Shown: positions 1 through 8,707 of the stretch, piece after piece
Layout: every line of letters begins with the position of its first letter
Position numbering within the stretch: the first letter of the stretch is position 1
Assembly (NCBI GenBank): GCA_019117125.1
Contig: DXAL01000004.1
Location: 1-40,923 of the forward strand
Length of the DNA stretch: 40,923 nt
Origin: Candidatus Mediterraneibacter merdipullorum
GTDB taxonomy: Bacteria; Bacillota; Clostridia; Lachnospirales; Lachnospiraceae
Reading direction: 5' to 3'
Notes under the pieces: model-generated
What the model was told of the DNA's origin: nothing
Databases searched by the model: none
Seen by the model: only the letters and a program-made list of their open reading frames with translations
Made by a program: the position numbers and the translations under genes

Positions 1-377
1 CCCTGCTCTTTTGCGATACGCGCAATAACCGGCGCTGCTCCTGTACCGGTTCCGCCGCCCATACCACAGGTTACAAATACCATATCTGCACCTTTGAGAG
101 CTGCTGAAATCTCCTCAGAGCTTTCCTCTGCCGCTTTTTCTCCAACCTCAGGCTGTGCACCGGCGCCAAGACCTTTCGTAAGTTTCTCGCCGATCTGCAT
201 AAGAGTCGGTGCTTTGCAGAGCTGCAATGCCTGCTTATCTGTATTCACTGCGATAAATTCCACGCCCGCAATCTGCTCGTCGATCATCCGGTTCACAGCG
301 TTATTTCCGCCGCCGCCTACTCCGACAACAATTATTCTTGCGGCCGCTTCTGATTCATTGGTCTTAATTTCTAACAA
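1..377 (-). CDS. ftsZ: Cell division protein FtsZ, N-terminal part (cut by window edge)
   Basis: Tubulin-like GTPase that polymerises at mid-cell into the Z ring and recruits the divisome. The visible 125 codons contain the N-terminal GTP-binding part: a [16 protein letters not shown] segment near residue 15 and the tubulin signature [12 protein letters not shown] near residue 110. The start is taken as TTG at 377, giving [17 protein letters not shown] motif lies 8 bases upstream and no ATG fits. The C-terminal GTPase half and the conserved tail lie outside the window. It is the last visible gene of the dcw cluster and has its own AT-rich upstream region with a promoter, so it can be expressed apart from ftsQ. 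Confidence 0.97.
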   Translation of the reverse strand, partial: MLEIKTNESEAAARIIVVGVGGGGNNAVNRMIDEQIAGVEFIAVNTDKQALQLCKAPTLMQIGEKLTKGLGAGAQPEVGEKAAEESSEEISAALKGADMVFVTCGMGGGTGTGAAPVIARIAKEQ

Positions 378-452
378 GAGTATTTCCTCCTTTGTCGTCT
401 TATTAATTGCTTATACATCCCTTTTTATTGAACATTACAATCCAATAAGTAT

Positions 453-481
453 ATAATATAGTCTTTTCCTCAAATAATCAA
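453..481 (-). promoter_or_regulatory. Predicted promoter of ftsZ
   Basis: On the minus strand a -35 box TTGATT (476-481) and a -10 box TATTAT (453-458) are separated by 17 bp, in an AT-rich gap of 149 bp between ftsQ and ftsZ. This matches the housekeeping sigma-A pattern. The leader before the ftsZ start codon would be about 70 nt. Confidence 0.6.
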
Positions 482-526
482 TAGATTTTTTCCTATTTTT
501 CTGATTTTTTCTAACAGTACAGCCAT

Positions 527-1270
527 CTATTCCGATGGCACAAACCGGATGCTGTCCGACTCCTTGGTATAATTGTCCAGATACAGTGTTCCCGCAGTAT
601 CCGGATACAGTTCCGAGAGCTTCTCCAGGATGGGCTGCACCTGCTGGAGCTTCTCCTCGTACCCGCTCTCCCCCAGCGTCACCTCGACGATGCCGAACAT
701 AAGCCGTATGCCGTCGTCGGCGCAGGTCAGCCGGTCCGGGACCAGTTCATATTTCTTCAGGTTCCTGGTCACATCCACAATATCTTCAAAGATTCCCTCA
801 TCTTCCACCGGCAGCCTGGTTCCCAGTTCTACTTTCGCGGCGTCAAAAGTGAGCCCTTCGATGTAAGGCACCCCCTCCACCGGCTTCTTCGTCCGCAGGA
901 CGGCAGTCCCCGTCCCATCAAAATAGAGGTATGCCCCGTCGTCCTCCACATACCCTGCCATCTCCTTTTCCTCCACCGTCACGAGCACGGTCCACGGATT
1001 TTCCAGGGCCACATGGAACTTCTCCGCTCCGGTAGGCAGCTCCCCGTCCAGCAGGTCATATTTCACAACAATATAGAGGGAATTGACAGACAGCTTATCA
1101 TTCTGTATCCAGGTCCGTATCGTATTCTCGCTGTAATAAGTGCTCCCCGTGACCTCGATGGTCCGCGTGCGGAACACGACGACCACCACCGCAGCTGCAA
1201 CAATGAGGGCTGCGAGAAACATCAGTATGACGGGGAGTATCTTTTTCTTTCTGGTCTTCTTTTTCTTCAT
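527..1270 (-). CDS. ftsQ: Cell division protein FtsQ/DivIB
   Basis: Bitopic membrane protein of the divisome that forms a complex with FtsL and DivIC (FtsB) and regulates septal peptidoglycan synthesis. The 247 residues show a Lys-rich cytoplasmic start, a single membrane helix at about 12-33, then a POTRA-type domain (about 35-105, beginning TIEVTGSTYYS) and the FtsQ beta domain. Length is usual for DivIB. It follows ftsW with a 59-bp gap and precedes ftsZ, the standard dcw position. An upstream GGAG motif supports the ATG start. Assignment rests on architecture and position, as the family is poorly conserved in sequence. Confidence 0.9.
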   Translation of the reverse strand: MKKKKTRKKKILPVILMFLAALIVAAAVVVVVFRTRTIEVTGSTYYSENTIRTWIQNDKLSVNSLYIVVKYDLLDGELPTGAEKFHVALENPWTVLVTVEEKEMAGYVEDDGAYLYFDGTGTAVLRTKKPVEGVPYIEGLTFDAAKVELGTRLPVEDEGIFEDIVDVTRNLKKYELVPDRLTCADDGIRLMFGIVEVTLGESGYEEKLQQVQPILEKLSELYPDTAGTLYLDNYTKESDSIRFVPSE

Positions 1271-1329
1271 CGGTTTTGTTTCTCCATTTTGCTCTGCCGG
1301 AGGGATTCTGCGCCGTCCGGCTCTGTGTT

Positions 1330-2424
1330 TTATTCTATCAGACGGGATACGCTGAGCACAAGCCCTATTTCCAGCAGCAGGAAAAGGACCGACGTCCCGC
1401 CGTAACTGATAAAAGGAAGGGTGATGCCCGTGTTCGGAATGGAATTGGTGACCACGGCGATATTGAGGATGACCTGTATCATCATGTGCGCCATGGCGCC
1501 CGACGCGATGAGGGCTCCCATCAGGTCCGGCGCTTTCTCCGCAATCACGAAGAACCGCCAGATGAGCAGGAAGAACAGAAGCACGATGATGCCGGCTCCC
1601 GCGAGCCCCAGCTCTTCACAGATGATGGAAAATATCATGTCATTCTGCGCCTCCGGAAGAAATCCCAGCTTCTGCACGCTGTTCCCGAGCCCTCTGCCGA
1701 AGATGCCGCCGCTCCCGATGGCATACAGCCCCTGAAGCGTCTGGTATCCCTTCTCATAGTCCTCCGGACTGCGCCAGATGGCGATGCGCTCCAGCCGGTA
1801 GCTCTCCATCGCCAGGAACACCGCCATAAATGCGGCTCCCGCGCTGCCCATCCAGATAAACTGGGAGTAGTTCGGACTCGCCACGAAGAGGAGCACCACC
1901 GCGATGCCGAAGATGATGATCGCAGTACTCAGATTGCTGGCGCCCACCAGCGCCACAAGGGGCAGGGCCGGGAGCAGCATCACGAGCAGCATCCGAAACT
2001 TCTTCAGTTTCCCGGCGTGGCGGCTCACCAGCCATGCGAGGAAGAGGATGACTGCCGCCTTGGCGAACTCCGAGGGCTGAAAAGAAACCGGGCCCAAAGA
2101 CAACCATCTTTTGGACCCGTTATATTCGTCTCCGAAGAGCATCACAGCGACCGACAGCGCCACCGCCGCCAGATAGCCCGGCACAGCCAGCGCCGCCCAT
2201 CTGTGGTAATCGACCCTGGATACGATTACCATACCCAGAAGTCCGATGAATGTGGCGAACCCCTGTTTCTTCAGGTAGTAAAACCTGTCGTGGAACTTTA
2301 TGCTGCCGTTGTAGGAACTGGTGCTGTAGAGCACCACGAGTCCCACCGCCGCCAGGATGAGCACCACCGTGATCAGCGCCTCATCATACCGCCTCTTCTT
2401 TTCGGAACGCTCCAATCCATCCAC
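1330..2424 (-). CDS. ftsW: SEDS peptidoglycan glycosyltransferase FtsW
   Basis: Polytopic SEDS-family membrane protein that polymerises lipid II at the septum together with a class B PBP. The 364 residues hold about ten hydrophobic segments. Family signatures include LYSTSSY at the first membrane segment, GSKRWLSLGPVSFQPSEFAK, the large extracellular loop with SPEDYEKGYQ, the GLGNSVQKLGFLPEAQNDMI segment and the closing PFISYGGTS. The ED residues of the large loop are the likely site of the essential acidic residue known from RodA/FtsW. The gene ends 59 bp before ftsQ and follows murD by 5 bp, so it is translated within the dcw operon. It could equally be called SpoVE-like. A paralogue lies at 12.7-14.1 kb. 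Confidence 0.93.
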   Translation of the reverse strand: MDGLERSEKKRRYDEALITVVLILAAVGLVVLYSTSSYNGSIKFHDRFYYLKKQGFATFIGLLGMVIVSRVDYHRWAALAVPGYLAAVALSVAVMLFGDEYNGSKRWLSLGPVSFQPSEFAKAAVILFLAWLVSRHAGKLKKFRMLLVMLLPALPLVALVGASNLSTAIIIFGIAVVLLFVASPNYSQFIWMGSAGAAFMAVFLAMESYRLERIAIWRSPEDYEKGYQTLQGLYAIGSGGIFGRGLGNSVQKLGFLPEAQNDMIFSIICEELGLAGAGIIVLLFFLLIWRFFVIAEKAPDLMGALIASGAMAHMMIQVILNIAVVTNSIPNTGITLPFISYGGTSVLFLLLEIGLVLSVSRLIE

Positions 2425-2429
2425 ACTCC

Positions 2430-3776
2430 TTACAGATGTTCTACAAGTTCTCTGAATTTATCTCCGCGTTCCTCATAGTTCTTAAACATGCCCCAGCTCG
2501 CACATGCCGGTGACAGGAGCACCGCGTCTCCGGGCTGTGCGCACTCCACGCATTTTTCAAAGGCTTCCTCGAACGTATCCGCCATCACGATATCTTCAAA
2601 TCCTTCGGTCCTGGCAGCCTCCGCAATCTTCTCCCTGGTCGCTCCGATGAGGACCAGCTTCTTTACCCTGCCGTCAAAGGCGCGTATCCATTCCCCGTAG
2701 GAGGAATCTTTGTCATATCCGCCGCCGATGAGGACGGTGGGACGGTTCATCGCACGGATTCCCCGGATGGCAGCGTCCGGGTTCGTGCCCTTGGAATCAT
2801 TGTAGTAGGCGACGCCGTTCTTCTCCGCCACGAACTCAATGCGGTGGGCAACGCCCCTGAATGCGAGCAGCGTCCGGCGTATCACATCCATCGGGATGCC
2901 GTATACATACGCCATGGCGACTGCCGCCATCACATTTTCATAGTTGTGGGTCCCCAGGACCTGGAGCTCCCCTGTCCTGCACACCGGGATTTCCCCGTCC
3001 ATGCTGCAGATGATGCGGTCCCCGTCCAGATAGACGCCTCTGTTAAGTTTACGCCTGCTGCTGAAATATAGAACTCCGGCATCCAGGCTTTCCCCGAATT
3101 TCCGAAGGACTTCATCCTCATAGTTCAGGACGCAGACGTCGGAGGACGTCTGATTTTCCGCGATGCGCTCCTTTGCGGCGATGTACGCCTCCATCGTGTG
3201 GTGCCGGTTCAGGTGGTCCGGCGTGATATTCAGGATGGCGCTCACTTTCGGGCGGAAACTGTGAACTGTCTCCAGCTGGAAGCTGCTGATTTCCGCCACG
3301 GTGACCGAATCCTCCGTGGTATCGGATGCGATGCCGGTGTACGGCGTCCCGATATTTCCCACCACGAACACGCTCTCTTTCCCGTTTTTCATGATTTCAC
3401 CCAGAAGCGTCGTCGTGGTGGTCTTTCCGTTGGTGCCTGTTATCGCGAGGACGTCGCCTTTCCCATAGTTCCACGCCAGCTCGATCTCGCCCCACACCGG
3501 GATGCCTTTCGCCCTCATCTTCTCCACCACCGGAAGGTCCGTGGGGACGCCCGGGCTCATGACCACGAGGGAGAGCCCGCCCAGAAGCTCCTCCGGGAAA
3601 TCCCCGAGCACGAGCCGCACGCTGCCCGGCACTCTCGTTTTAATCCCGCTTTCGTCCAGTCCGTCATTGCCGTCATAGAGGATGACATCCGCCCCCTGTC
3701 CGGCGAGCAGACGGGCGGCAGACTCTCCGCTGATGCCGCAGCCAAATACCAGTACCTTTTTTCCCTGTATTTCCAT
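2430..3776 (-). CDS. murD: UDP-N-acetylmuramoyl-L-alanine--D-glutamate ligase
   Basis: Cytoplasmic ATP-dependent ligase that adds D-glutamate to UDP-MurNAc-L-Ala. The 448 residues are the usual length. Visible parts are the N-terminal Rossmann-like UDP-binding domain (FGCGISGESAARLLAGQGA), the Mur ligase ATP-binding loop AITGTNGKTTTTTLLGE near residue 115, the TPDHLNRH motif in the central domain, and the C-terminal domain with YNDSKGTNPDAA and LLSPACASWGMF. It lies between mraY (18 bp) and ftsW (5 bp). A GGGGG motif 8 bases upstream supports the start. MurE, MurF and MurC ligases are not encoded nearby. Confidence 0.98.
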   Translation of the reverse strand: MEIQGKKVLVFGCGISGESAARLLAGQGADVILYDGNDGLDESGIKTRVPGSVRLVLGDFPEELLGGLSLVVMSPGVPTDLPVVEKMRAKGIPVWGEIELAWNYGKGDVLAITGTNGKTTTTTLLGEIMKNGKESVFVVGNIGTPYTGIASDTTEDSVTVAEISSFQLETVHSFRPKVSAILNITPDHLNRHHTMEAYIAAKERIAENQTSSDVCVLNYEDEVLRKFGESLDAGVLYFSSRRKLNRGVYLDGDRIICSMDGEIPVCRTGELQVLGTHNYENVMAAVAMAYVYGIPMDVIRRTLLAFRGVAHRIEFVAEKNGVAYYNDSKGTNPDAAIRGIRAMNRPTVLIGGGYDKDSSYGEWIRAFDGRVKKLVLIGATREKIAEAARTEGFEDIVMADTFEEAFEKCVECAQPGDAVLLSPACASWGMFKNYEERGDKFRELVEHL

Positions 3777-3794
3777 TCGTATTTCCCCCGTTTC

Positions 3795-4751
3795 CTACAC
3801 GCCCATGAGCGCCACCAGGCACAACAGCGCCGTGATGACGGAGAACACGGCAACGACCCTGGTCTCCGACCATCCGCACAGCTCAAAGTGGTGATGGATG
3901 GGCGCCATCTTGAAGATGCGCTTTCCGCCGGTCTTCTTAAAATAAGTGACCTGGATGATGACCGAAGCCACCTCCGCCAGGTAGATGAAGCCGACGACGA
4001 TGATAAAGAGGGGCATCTGCAGCATATACGCCGTACCTGCCACAAAACCTCCCAGGGCAAGGGAACCGGTGTCGCCCATGAACACGCTGGCAGGGTATAC
4101 GTTAAAGAGCAGGAATCCCAGGAGCGCTCCCACCACCGCGCAGGTGACCGGCTCGATGCCGCTCTTCGTCCCGATGGCGACCACCGTAAAGAACGTGGCC
4201 ACCAGCACGGTCACGCTGGATGCCAGACCGTCAAGCCCGTCCGTAAAGTTCGTGCCGTTCACCGTACCAATCACCGCCAGGAACAGCACCGGCACCGCCA
4301 GCCATCCGATATCCCAGTAATATCCGCCGGAAAACGGCACCAGCATGGTGAGCGGGATATCCGCCACGCGCACCAGATAAAAAGCGAACACCGCCGTGAC
4401 GATAATCTGCAGCGCCATCTTCTGCATCGGCATCAGTCCATCCGAGCGCTTCAGCACCACCTTCAGGTAATCATCCAGAAACCCGATGAGGCCGAAGGCC
4501 ACCGTGAGAAAGAGCACCGGTATGATCTTCGGGTAATCCTTCACATAGAACAGCGACGTCACGACTACGGCGATGAGGATGATGATGCCGCCCATCGTCG
4601 GCGTCCCCGCCTTCTTTAAGTGGGACTGCACGCCGTCGGTGCGCTCCGTCTGCTTCATTTTCAGTTTCCGCAAAAAAGGAATGACGACCGGACCGAGCAC
4701 GAGGCTTACCGCGAAGGATATCAGGACCGGGATCACTACATGACTGCTCAT
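3795..4751 (-). CDS. mraY: Phospho-N-acetylmuramoyl-pentapeptide-transferase (lipid I synthase)
   Basis: Integral membrane enzyme that transfers phospho-MurNAc-pentapeptide to undecaprenyl phosphate, forming lipid I. The 318 residues contain about ten membrane segments and the family's active-site motifs: GFLDDYLKVV with the Asp pair, NGTNFTDGLDGLAS and the histidine cluster APIHHHFELCGWSE near the C terminus. Length fits the Gram-positive family (about 320). An AGAGGTG motif lies just before the ATG. Its lipid carrier is made by uppS, also in this window. Confidence 0.98.
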   Translation of the reverse strand: MSSHVVIPVLISFAVSLVLGPVVIPFLRKLKMKQTERTDGVQSHLKKAGTPTMGGIIILIAVVVTSLFYVKDYPKIIPVLFLTVAFGLIGFLDDYLKVVLKRSDGLMPMQKMALQIIVTAVFAFYLVRVADIPLTMLVPFSGGYYWDIGWLAVPVLFLAVIGTVNGTNFTDGLDGLASSVTVLVATFFTVVAIGTKSGIEPVTCAVVGALLGFLLFNVYPASVFMGDTGSLALGGFVAGTAYMLQMPLFIIVVGFIYLAEVASVIIQVTYFKKTGGKRIFKMAPIHHHFELCGWSETRVVAVFSVITALLCLVALMGV

Positions 4752-4809
4752 AAATACACCTCTTCATTTCTTTTGTTTCTCACAGGGGACATCCCCCTTT
4801 TTGAACATC

Positions 4810-6555
4810 CTACTTAGTATAAACCATCGACTCTGTTTTTTCAATCCCGAGATAGGGAAGGACATTGTCATAGATGTCCCGGAGCACCGGAGCCGCGATG
4901 GTCCCGCCGTAATACACGCCTTTCGGGTCATGGATGATGACGATGCCCAGGACTTCCGGGTCTTCCGCCGGCGCAAATCCCACGAAAGAGGCGATGTATT
5001 TCCCCGCGCTCCGGGGAAGGGTCTCTGACGTCGCCGTCTTCCCTCCGATGGAATAGCCCTCGATGTACGCATTCTTTCCCGAACCCTCGGACACCACGCT
5101 TTCCAGGAGCATGCGCATGGTCCGGGACGTCTCTTCGGATACGATGCCCTCCTCTGTCTCATAGTCGAATTCCCGGGTGTATGCCCCGCTCTCATCCACC
5201 GTTCCCAGGGCGACATGGGGCGTAACCCGGGTCCCGCCGTTTATGAGGGCGCTCACCGTGACCGCGAGCTGCACCGGCGTAATCTGGAAGGACTGCCCGA
5301 AGGTCATCGTGGCAAGCTCCACAGTGCCGATATCCTCCTTCCGGTGCATGATGGTCCCCGCCTCCCCGGGCAGGTCGATGCCGGTCTGCTCCATGAGCCC
5401 GAACTGCCGGAAATAGTCATAAAACCGGTCCGCCCCCAGCCGCAGCCCGATATCCATGAACACCGGATTGCAGGAGTTGCGGATGCCGTCTGCAAATGTC
5501 TCCTGTCCGTGCCCGCCCACTTTATGGCACCGTATCTTCCGGTCTTCCACAATGCGGTATCCGGGGCAGACAAAGGTATCGTCCAGGTCCACCACGCCCT
5601 CCTCCAGACAGGCGGACGCCGTAATGATTTTAAAAGCGGAGCCGGGCTCATAGGTGTCATTGATGCACCGGTTCCTCCACATCTGGTTCAGCTGTTCCTG
5701 AAGCTCCTCCCCGGAAAGGGTGTCTGCATCCACGCCGGTATTGAGTGTAAAGGGGTCGTTCAGGTCGAACTCCGGCGCATTGACCATGGCGAGTATCTCC
5801 CCGTTTTTGGGGTTCATCAGCAGGATGGAGACCGCCTCCGCCTGCTTCTCCTCCAGTACATTTTCCGCCGCCTGCTGGCAGTATGCCTGGATATTGTAGT
5901 CCAGGCTGACTTTCAGCGTCTCGCCCGGGACCGGTTCGATGCGGTCTTCCGCCACCCCCTCCAGCTCCACGCCCCTGGCATCGGTCACGGTCAGGATGGT
6001 GCCGTTGGTCCCCTTCAGGTAATCATCGTACTTCACCTCCAGCCCGATGATGCCCTGATTGTCACCGCCCGTAAATCCCAGCACCCGGGAAGCCAGGTCC
6101 CCGTGGGGATAATATCTTTTGTAATCCTCATCCACCTTAACCCCTGCCAGGTCGTATTCCCGTATCCGGTCCCCGGTCTCCTTGTCCACATTGGTCTGTA
6201 TCCGCTCCATGGAAGACACCTTTTCTACTTTCCTGCGCACCTCCTCCGCATCCAGGTCAAGCTCCGATGAGAGCACCTCCACCACCCGGTCCGCATCCTG
6301 AATCTGGCTGTGTATCACTGAGATGGTGCACACCGTCCGGTTCGTGGCAAGGACCACCCCGTTCCGGTCCAGTATCCCGCCCCGCGCCGCCTTGATTTCC
6401 CGCTCCCGCTCGTGAAGGTCCCGGGCAAGCTCCTGATAATACTTTGCGTCAAATATCATCAGGTAGACAAGCCGTCCCAGCAGGGCGGCAAGTACCAGCG
6501 CGGCGCTCAGAAAAACGACCAGTATCTTCTTCCGGTTATAAGTCCTGCTTTTCAT
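4810..6555 (-). CDS. Class B penicillin-binding protein (FtsI/SpoVD-like) with KTA motif
   Basis: Bitopic peptidoglycan transpeptidase. Of 581 residues, about 11-33 form the membrane anchor. The PBP dimerisation domain follows (AARGGILDRNG at 57-67), then the transpeptidase domain with the catalytic tetrad SAFK at 306-309 and SCN at 361-363. Where the third motif should read KTG the protein has KTA (506-508, in GGKTATSETLPR). No C-terminal PASTA repeats are present, unlike Bacillus SpoVD/PBP2B. It lies second of two tandem PBP genes, so it could be the sporulation copy (SpoVD-like) or the vegetative FtsI; sequence alone does not decide. The start codon sits directly after a terminator-like hairpin (6556-6606), with only a weak GGGGG ribosome binding site. 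Confidence 0.9.
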   Translation of the reverse strand: MKSRTYNRKKILVVFLSAALVLAALLGRLVYLMIFDAKYYQELARDLHEREREIKAARGGILDRNGVVLATNRTVCTISVIHSQIQDADRVVEVLSSELDLDAEEVRRKVEKVSSMERIQTNVDKETGDRIREYDLAGVKVDEDYKRYYPHGDLASRVLGFTGGDNQGIIGLEVKYDDYLKGTNGTILTVTDARGVELEGVAEDRIEPVPGETLKVSLDYNIQAYCQQAAENVLEEKQAEAVSILLMNPKNGEILAMVNAPEFDLNDPFTLNTGVDADTLSGEELQEQLNQMWRNRCINDTYEPGSAFKIITASACLEEGVVDLDDTFVCPGYRIVEDRKIRCHKVGGHGQETFADGIRNSCNPVFMDIGLRLGADRFYDYFRQFGLMEQTGIDLPGEAGTIMHRKEDIGTVELATMTFGQSFQITPVQLAVTVSALINGGTRVTPHVALGTVDESGAYTREFDYETEEGIVSEETSRTMRMLLESVVSEGSGKNAYIEGYSIGGKTATSETLPRSAGKYIASFVGFAPAEDPEVLGIVIIHDPKGVYYGGTIAAPVLRDIYDNVLPYLGIEKTESMVYTK

Positions 6556-6606
6556 AAAAATCCCCCGCAGAAGATGTTGTTACAGCTTATTGCATCTTCT
6601 GCGGGG
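6556..6606 (-). terminator. Terminator-like hairpin abutting the PBP start codon
   Basis: A perfect 14-bp inverted repeat, CCCCGCAGAAGATG (6563-6576) and CATCTTCTGCGGGG (6593-6606), encloses a 16-nt loop. On the minus strand the stem is followed by GA and five T residues, and these T residues directly precede the ATG of the next PBP gene. The shape is that of a Rho-independent terminator. It also buries the only candidate ribosome binding site, the G run at the stem base. It could act as an attenuator between the two PBP genes. Confidence 0.7.
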
Positions 6607-6634
6607 TTATTCCTGCCATTCCTGCGGTATCCGG

Positions 6635-6681
6635 CTGATATCACAGCGTCCCGCTGACAGCATGTGTCTTTCTGATATCAC
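6635..6681 (-). repeat. Pair of 10-bp direct repeats between the two PBP genes
   Basis: CTGATATCAC occurs at 6635-6644 and again at 6672-6681, 37 bp apart, in the 132-bp gap between the two PBP genes. Each copy has a palindromic GATATC core. The spacing of about 3.5 helical turns could suit a regulator, but no known operator is recognised. Confidence 0.4.
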
Positions 6682-6687
6682 GGCGCC

Positions 6688-8694
6688 TCACTGAGGGCTC
6701 TGGGTGGACGCCCAGTCGTCCAGGTCCGGCTCATAGTCCTCATCAATATAGGCGCCGTCCGGATTGTCATAAGTCTCTTCATAGTTCGCATCGTAGTCCG
6801 TATACTCGCTGCTCTCCACCGCCGTCCCTTCGGTCTTTGTCTCCTCCTCGCTCTCGGCAATGGTCGTGATGCCAAGATAGGGGAACGCCTCCTCCATGAT
6901 GGACTTGCTCAGCCCCAGCACAAGGGAGCTGTCCGCCTGCACGATGGTGTTCGGCTCGTCGATGATGACATAGATGGCGATCTCCGGATTATCCAGCGGA
7001 GCAAATCCAATATAGGAGAGCAGGTATTTTCCGTTCCCTCTCGGGAGCTTCTCTGCCGTACCGGTCTTGCCGCCAATCTCGTAGCCCTCCACCTGGGTGC
7101 TGCGCCCGGTGCCGTAATCCATCACGGCCTTCATGTATTCCTTCACCATGGACGACGTCTCCGGGGATACGGTCTTCCGGAGCAGAACCGGGTCTTTCGT
7201 CTCAATGACGCTGCCCTCCTCGTCCTGTATCTGCTTTACGATGTGGGGCTCATAATAATAGCCGCCGTTTATCAGGGAGCAGAATCCGGACATGAGCTGG
7301 GTCATCGTCACGTTGAAGTTCTGCCCGAAGGAGTTCGTGGCAAGGTCCACAGCGGACATATCATCCGCCGAGTACAGAAGCCCCGAAGTCTCCGCCTCGC
7401 CCGGCAGGTCGATGCCCGTATACTCTCCGAATCCGAAGATGTGCTGATAGCGGCAGAAGTCCTCCGCCCCCATATCCAGGGCAATGTCCATCAGCGCTAC
7501 GTTACAGGAGTATGCCATCGCGTCCTGCACGGTCTCCTGCCCGTGCCCTGCCTTGTGGGCGCAGCTGATGTCCGCGTCCAGGACGGTCTTGGACCCTCCG
7601 CAGTAGTATTTCTCATTTCCGGTGAGCTTGCCGGATTCCAGGGCAGCCGCAATGGTAAACGGCTTTGCCGTGGAGCCCGGTTCATAAGCGTCGCTGACGC
7701 AGAAGTTCCTCCAGAGGGCGTTCATCGCCTCCACCTGCTCCTCTTCCGCCATCTCATCCCATTCCTCTTCCGAATAGAGGAGGGACAGGTCTCTCGGCTC
7801 ATTTAAGTCAAAATTCGGATAGGACGCCTCCGCCAGTATCTCCCCGGTATTCGGGTTCATGATAATGACCGCGGTGTTCTTGCTTCCCGGGCTGTTCTCG
7901 TCTGCATGCGCCTCATTGAACTCCAGGATGCACTTCTCCACAATGCTCTGGAGGGTCACGTCAATGGTGGATACCACTGTATCCCCGTTCCTTGCGGGCT
8001 TGACCGTCCGCTCGATGGAGGACTCCGCGTCAAAGTAGCCGTACTCCCGTCCGTCCGTGCCGTTGAGCACGTCATTGTAGGCGCTCTCGATGCCGATGGC
8101 CCCCTGGTCTCCGTCATAGGTAAATCCAATCACATCAGACGCCAGCGTCCCGTAGGGGTAGGACCGGGTATAATCCTCCTCCAGCCACACGCCTTTCACA
8201 TTCGGATGGTTCTCCTCGTCGCTGTCAATCTCCCGGAATTTCTGCGCGGTCTCATAGTCCACGCCCTGCGCCAGTATCTCGTACTGACTGTCCGGGCTTT
8301 CCTCCACCAGCTCGTCCACCACGCTCTCCTCAATGCCGAAGCATTCCGCAAGGGCGGCTTTGGTCGGTTCGATGTACGCCTCTTTATCCGTCATCACCGC
8401 CACGTCCAGAATCACGTTGTACACCCGCTCGCTCACCGCCATCTTCGTGCCGTTGCGGTCCACGATGTCGCCGCGCTTGAAGGCGATGACCCTGCTGTCG
8501 TAATTCTGCTGGTCCAGCACCACCCGGGTATAGCTGCTCCCCTTCGTGAGGTTGATCCAGGTGATGCGCCCGATAAGAACAGCAAAAGCCAGCATCACTG
8601 CCATAAACAGCATTACCAGCTTCCGTTGCATCCTTGTCGGGAATTTCTTCTTTAAAAATCCAAATCGGTTTTTCTTCCTTCTTCTGACTGCCAT
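6688..8694 (-). CDS. Class B penicillin-binding protein (FtsI/PBP2B type)
   Basis: Septal peptidoglycan transpeptidase expected to work with FtsW. The 668 residues show a basic cytoplasmic start, a membrane helix at about 26-48, a PBP dimer domain (KRGDIVDRNG at 73-82) and a transpeptidase domain with all three motifs: STAK 341-344, SCN 396-398 and KTG 543-545. After the catalytic domain comes an acidic, Glu/Asp/Tyr-rich tail of about 55 residues instead of PASTA domains. It starts 13 bp after ftsL, the classical ftsL-ftsI order, so it is the better candidate for the vegetative division PBP of the tandem pair. An AAGGA motif supports the ATG. Confidence 0.93.
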   Translation of the reverse strand: MAVRRRKKNRFGFLKKKFPTRMQRKLVMLFMAVMLAFAVLIGRITWINLTKGSSYTRVVLDQQNYDSRVIAFKRGDIVDRNGTKMAVSERVYNVILDVAVMTDKEAYIEPTKAALAECFGIEESVVDELVEESPDSQYEILAQGVDYETAQKFREIDSDEENHPNVKGVWLEEDYTRSYPYGTLASDVIGFTYDGDQGAIGIESAYNDVLNGTDGREYGYFDAESSIERTVKPARNGDTVVSTIDVTLQSIVEKCILEFNEAHADENSPGSKNTAVIIMNPNTGEILAEASYPNFDLNEPRDLSLLYSEEEWDEMAEEEQVEAMNALWRNFCVSDAYEPGSTAKPFTIAAALESGKLTGNEKYYCGGSKTVLDADISCAHKAGHGQETVQDAMAYSCNVALMDIALDMGAEDFCRYQHIFGFGEYTGIDLPGEAETSGLLYSADDMSAVDLATNSFGQNFNVTMTQLMSGFCSLINGGYYYEPHIVKQIQDEEGSVIETKDPVLLRKTVSPETSSMVKEYMKAVMDYGTGRSTQVEGYEIGGKTGTAEKLPRGNGKYLLSYIGFAPLDNPEIAIYVIIDEPNTIVQADSSLVLGLSKSIMEEAFPYLGITTIAESEEETKTEGTAVESSEYTDYDANYEETYDNPDGAYIDEDYEPDLDDWASTQSPQ

Positions 8695-8707
8695 ATCTTA
8701 AAAATCC

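Noticed and set aside
1276-2478. 400-codon plus-strand frame opposite ftsW (similar long frames lie opposite murD/mraY, the PBPs, carB and dxr/rseP)
   Set aside because: Low-complexity His/Arg/Gln-rich translations typical of the antisense of GC-rich genes. The minus-strand genes are unambiguous.
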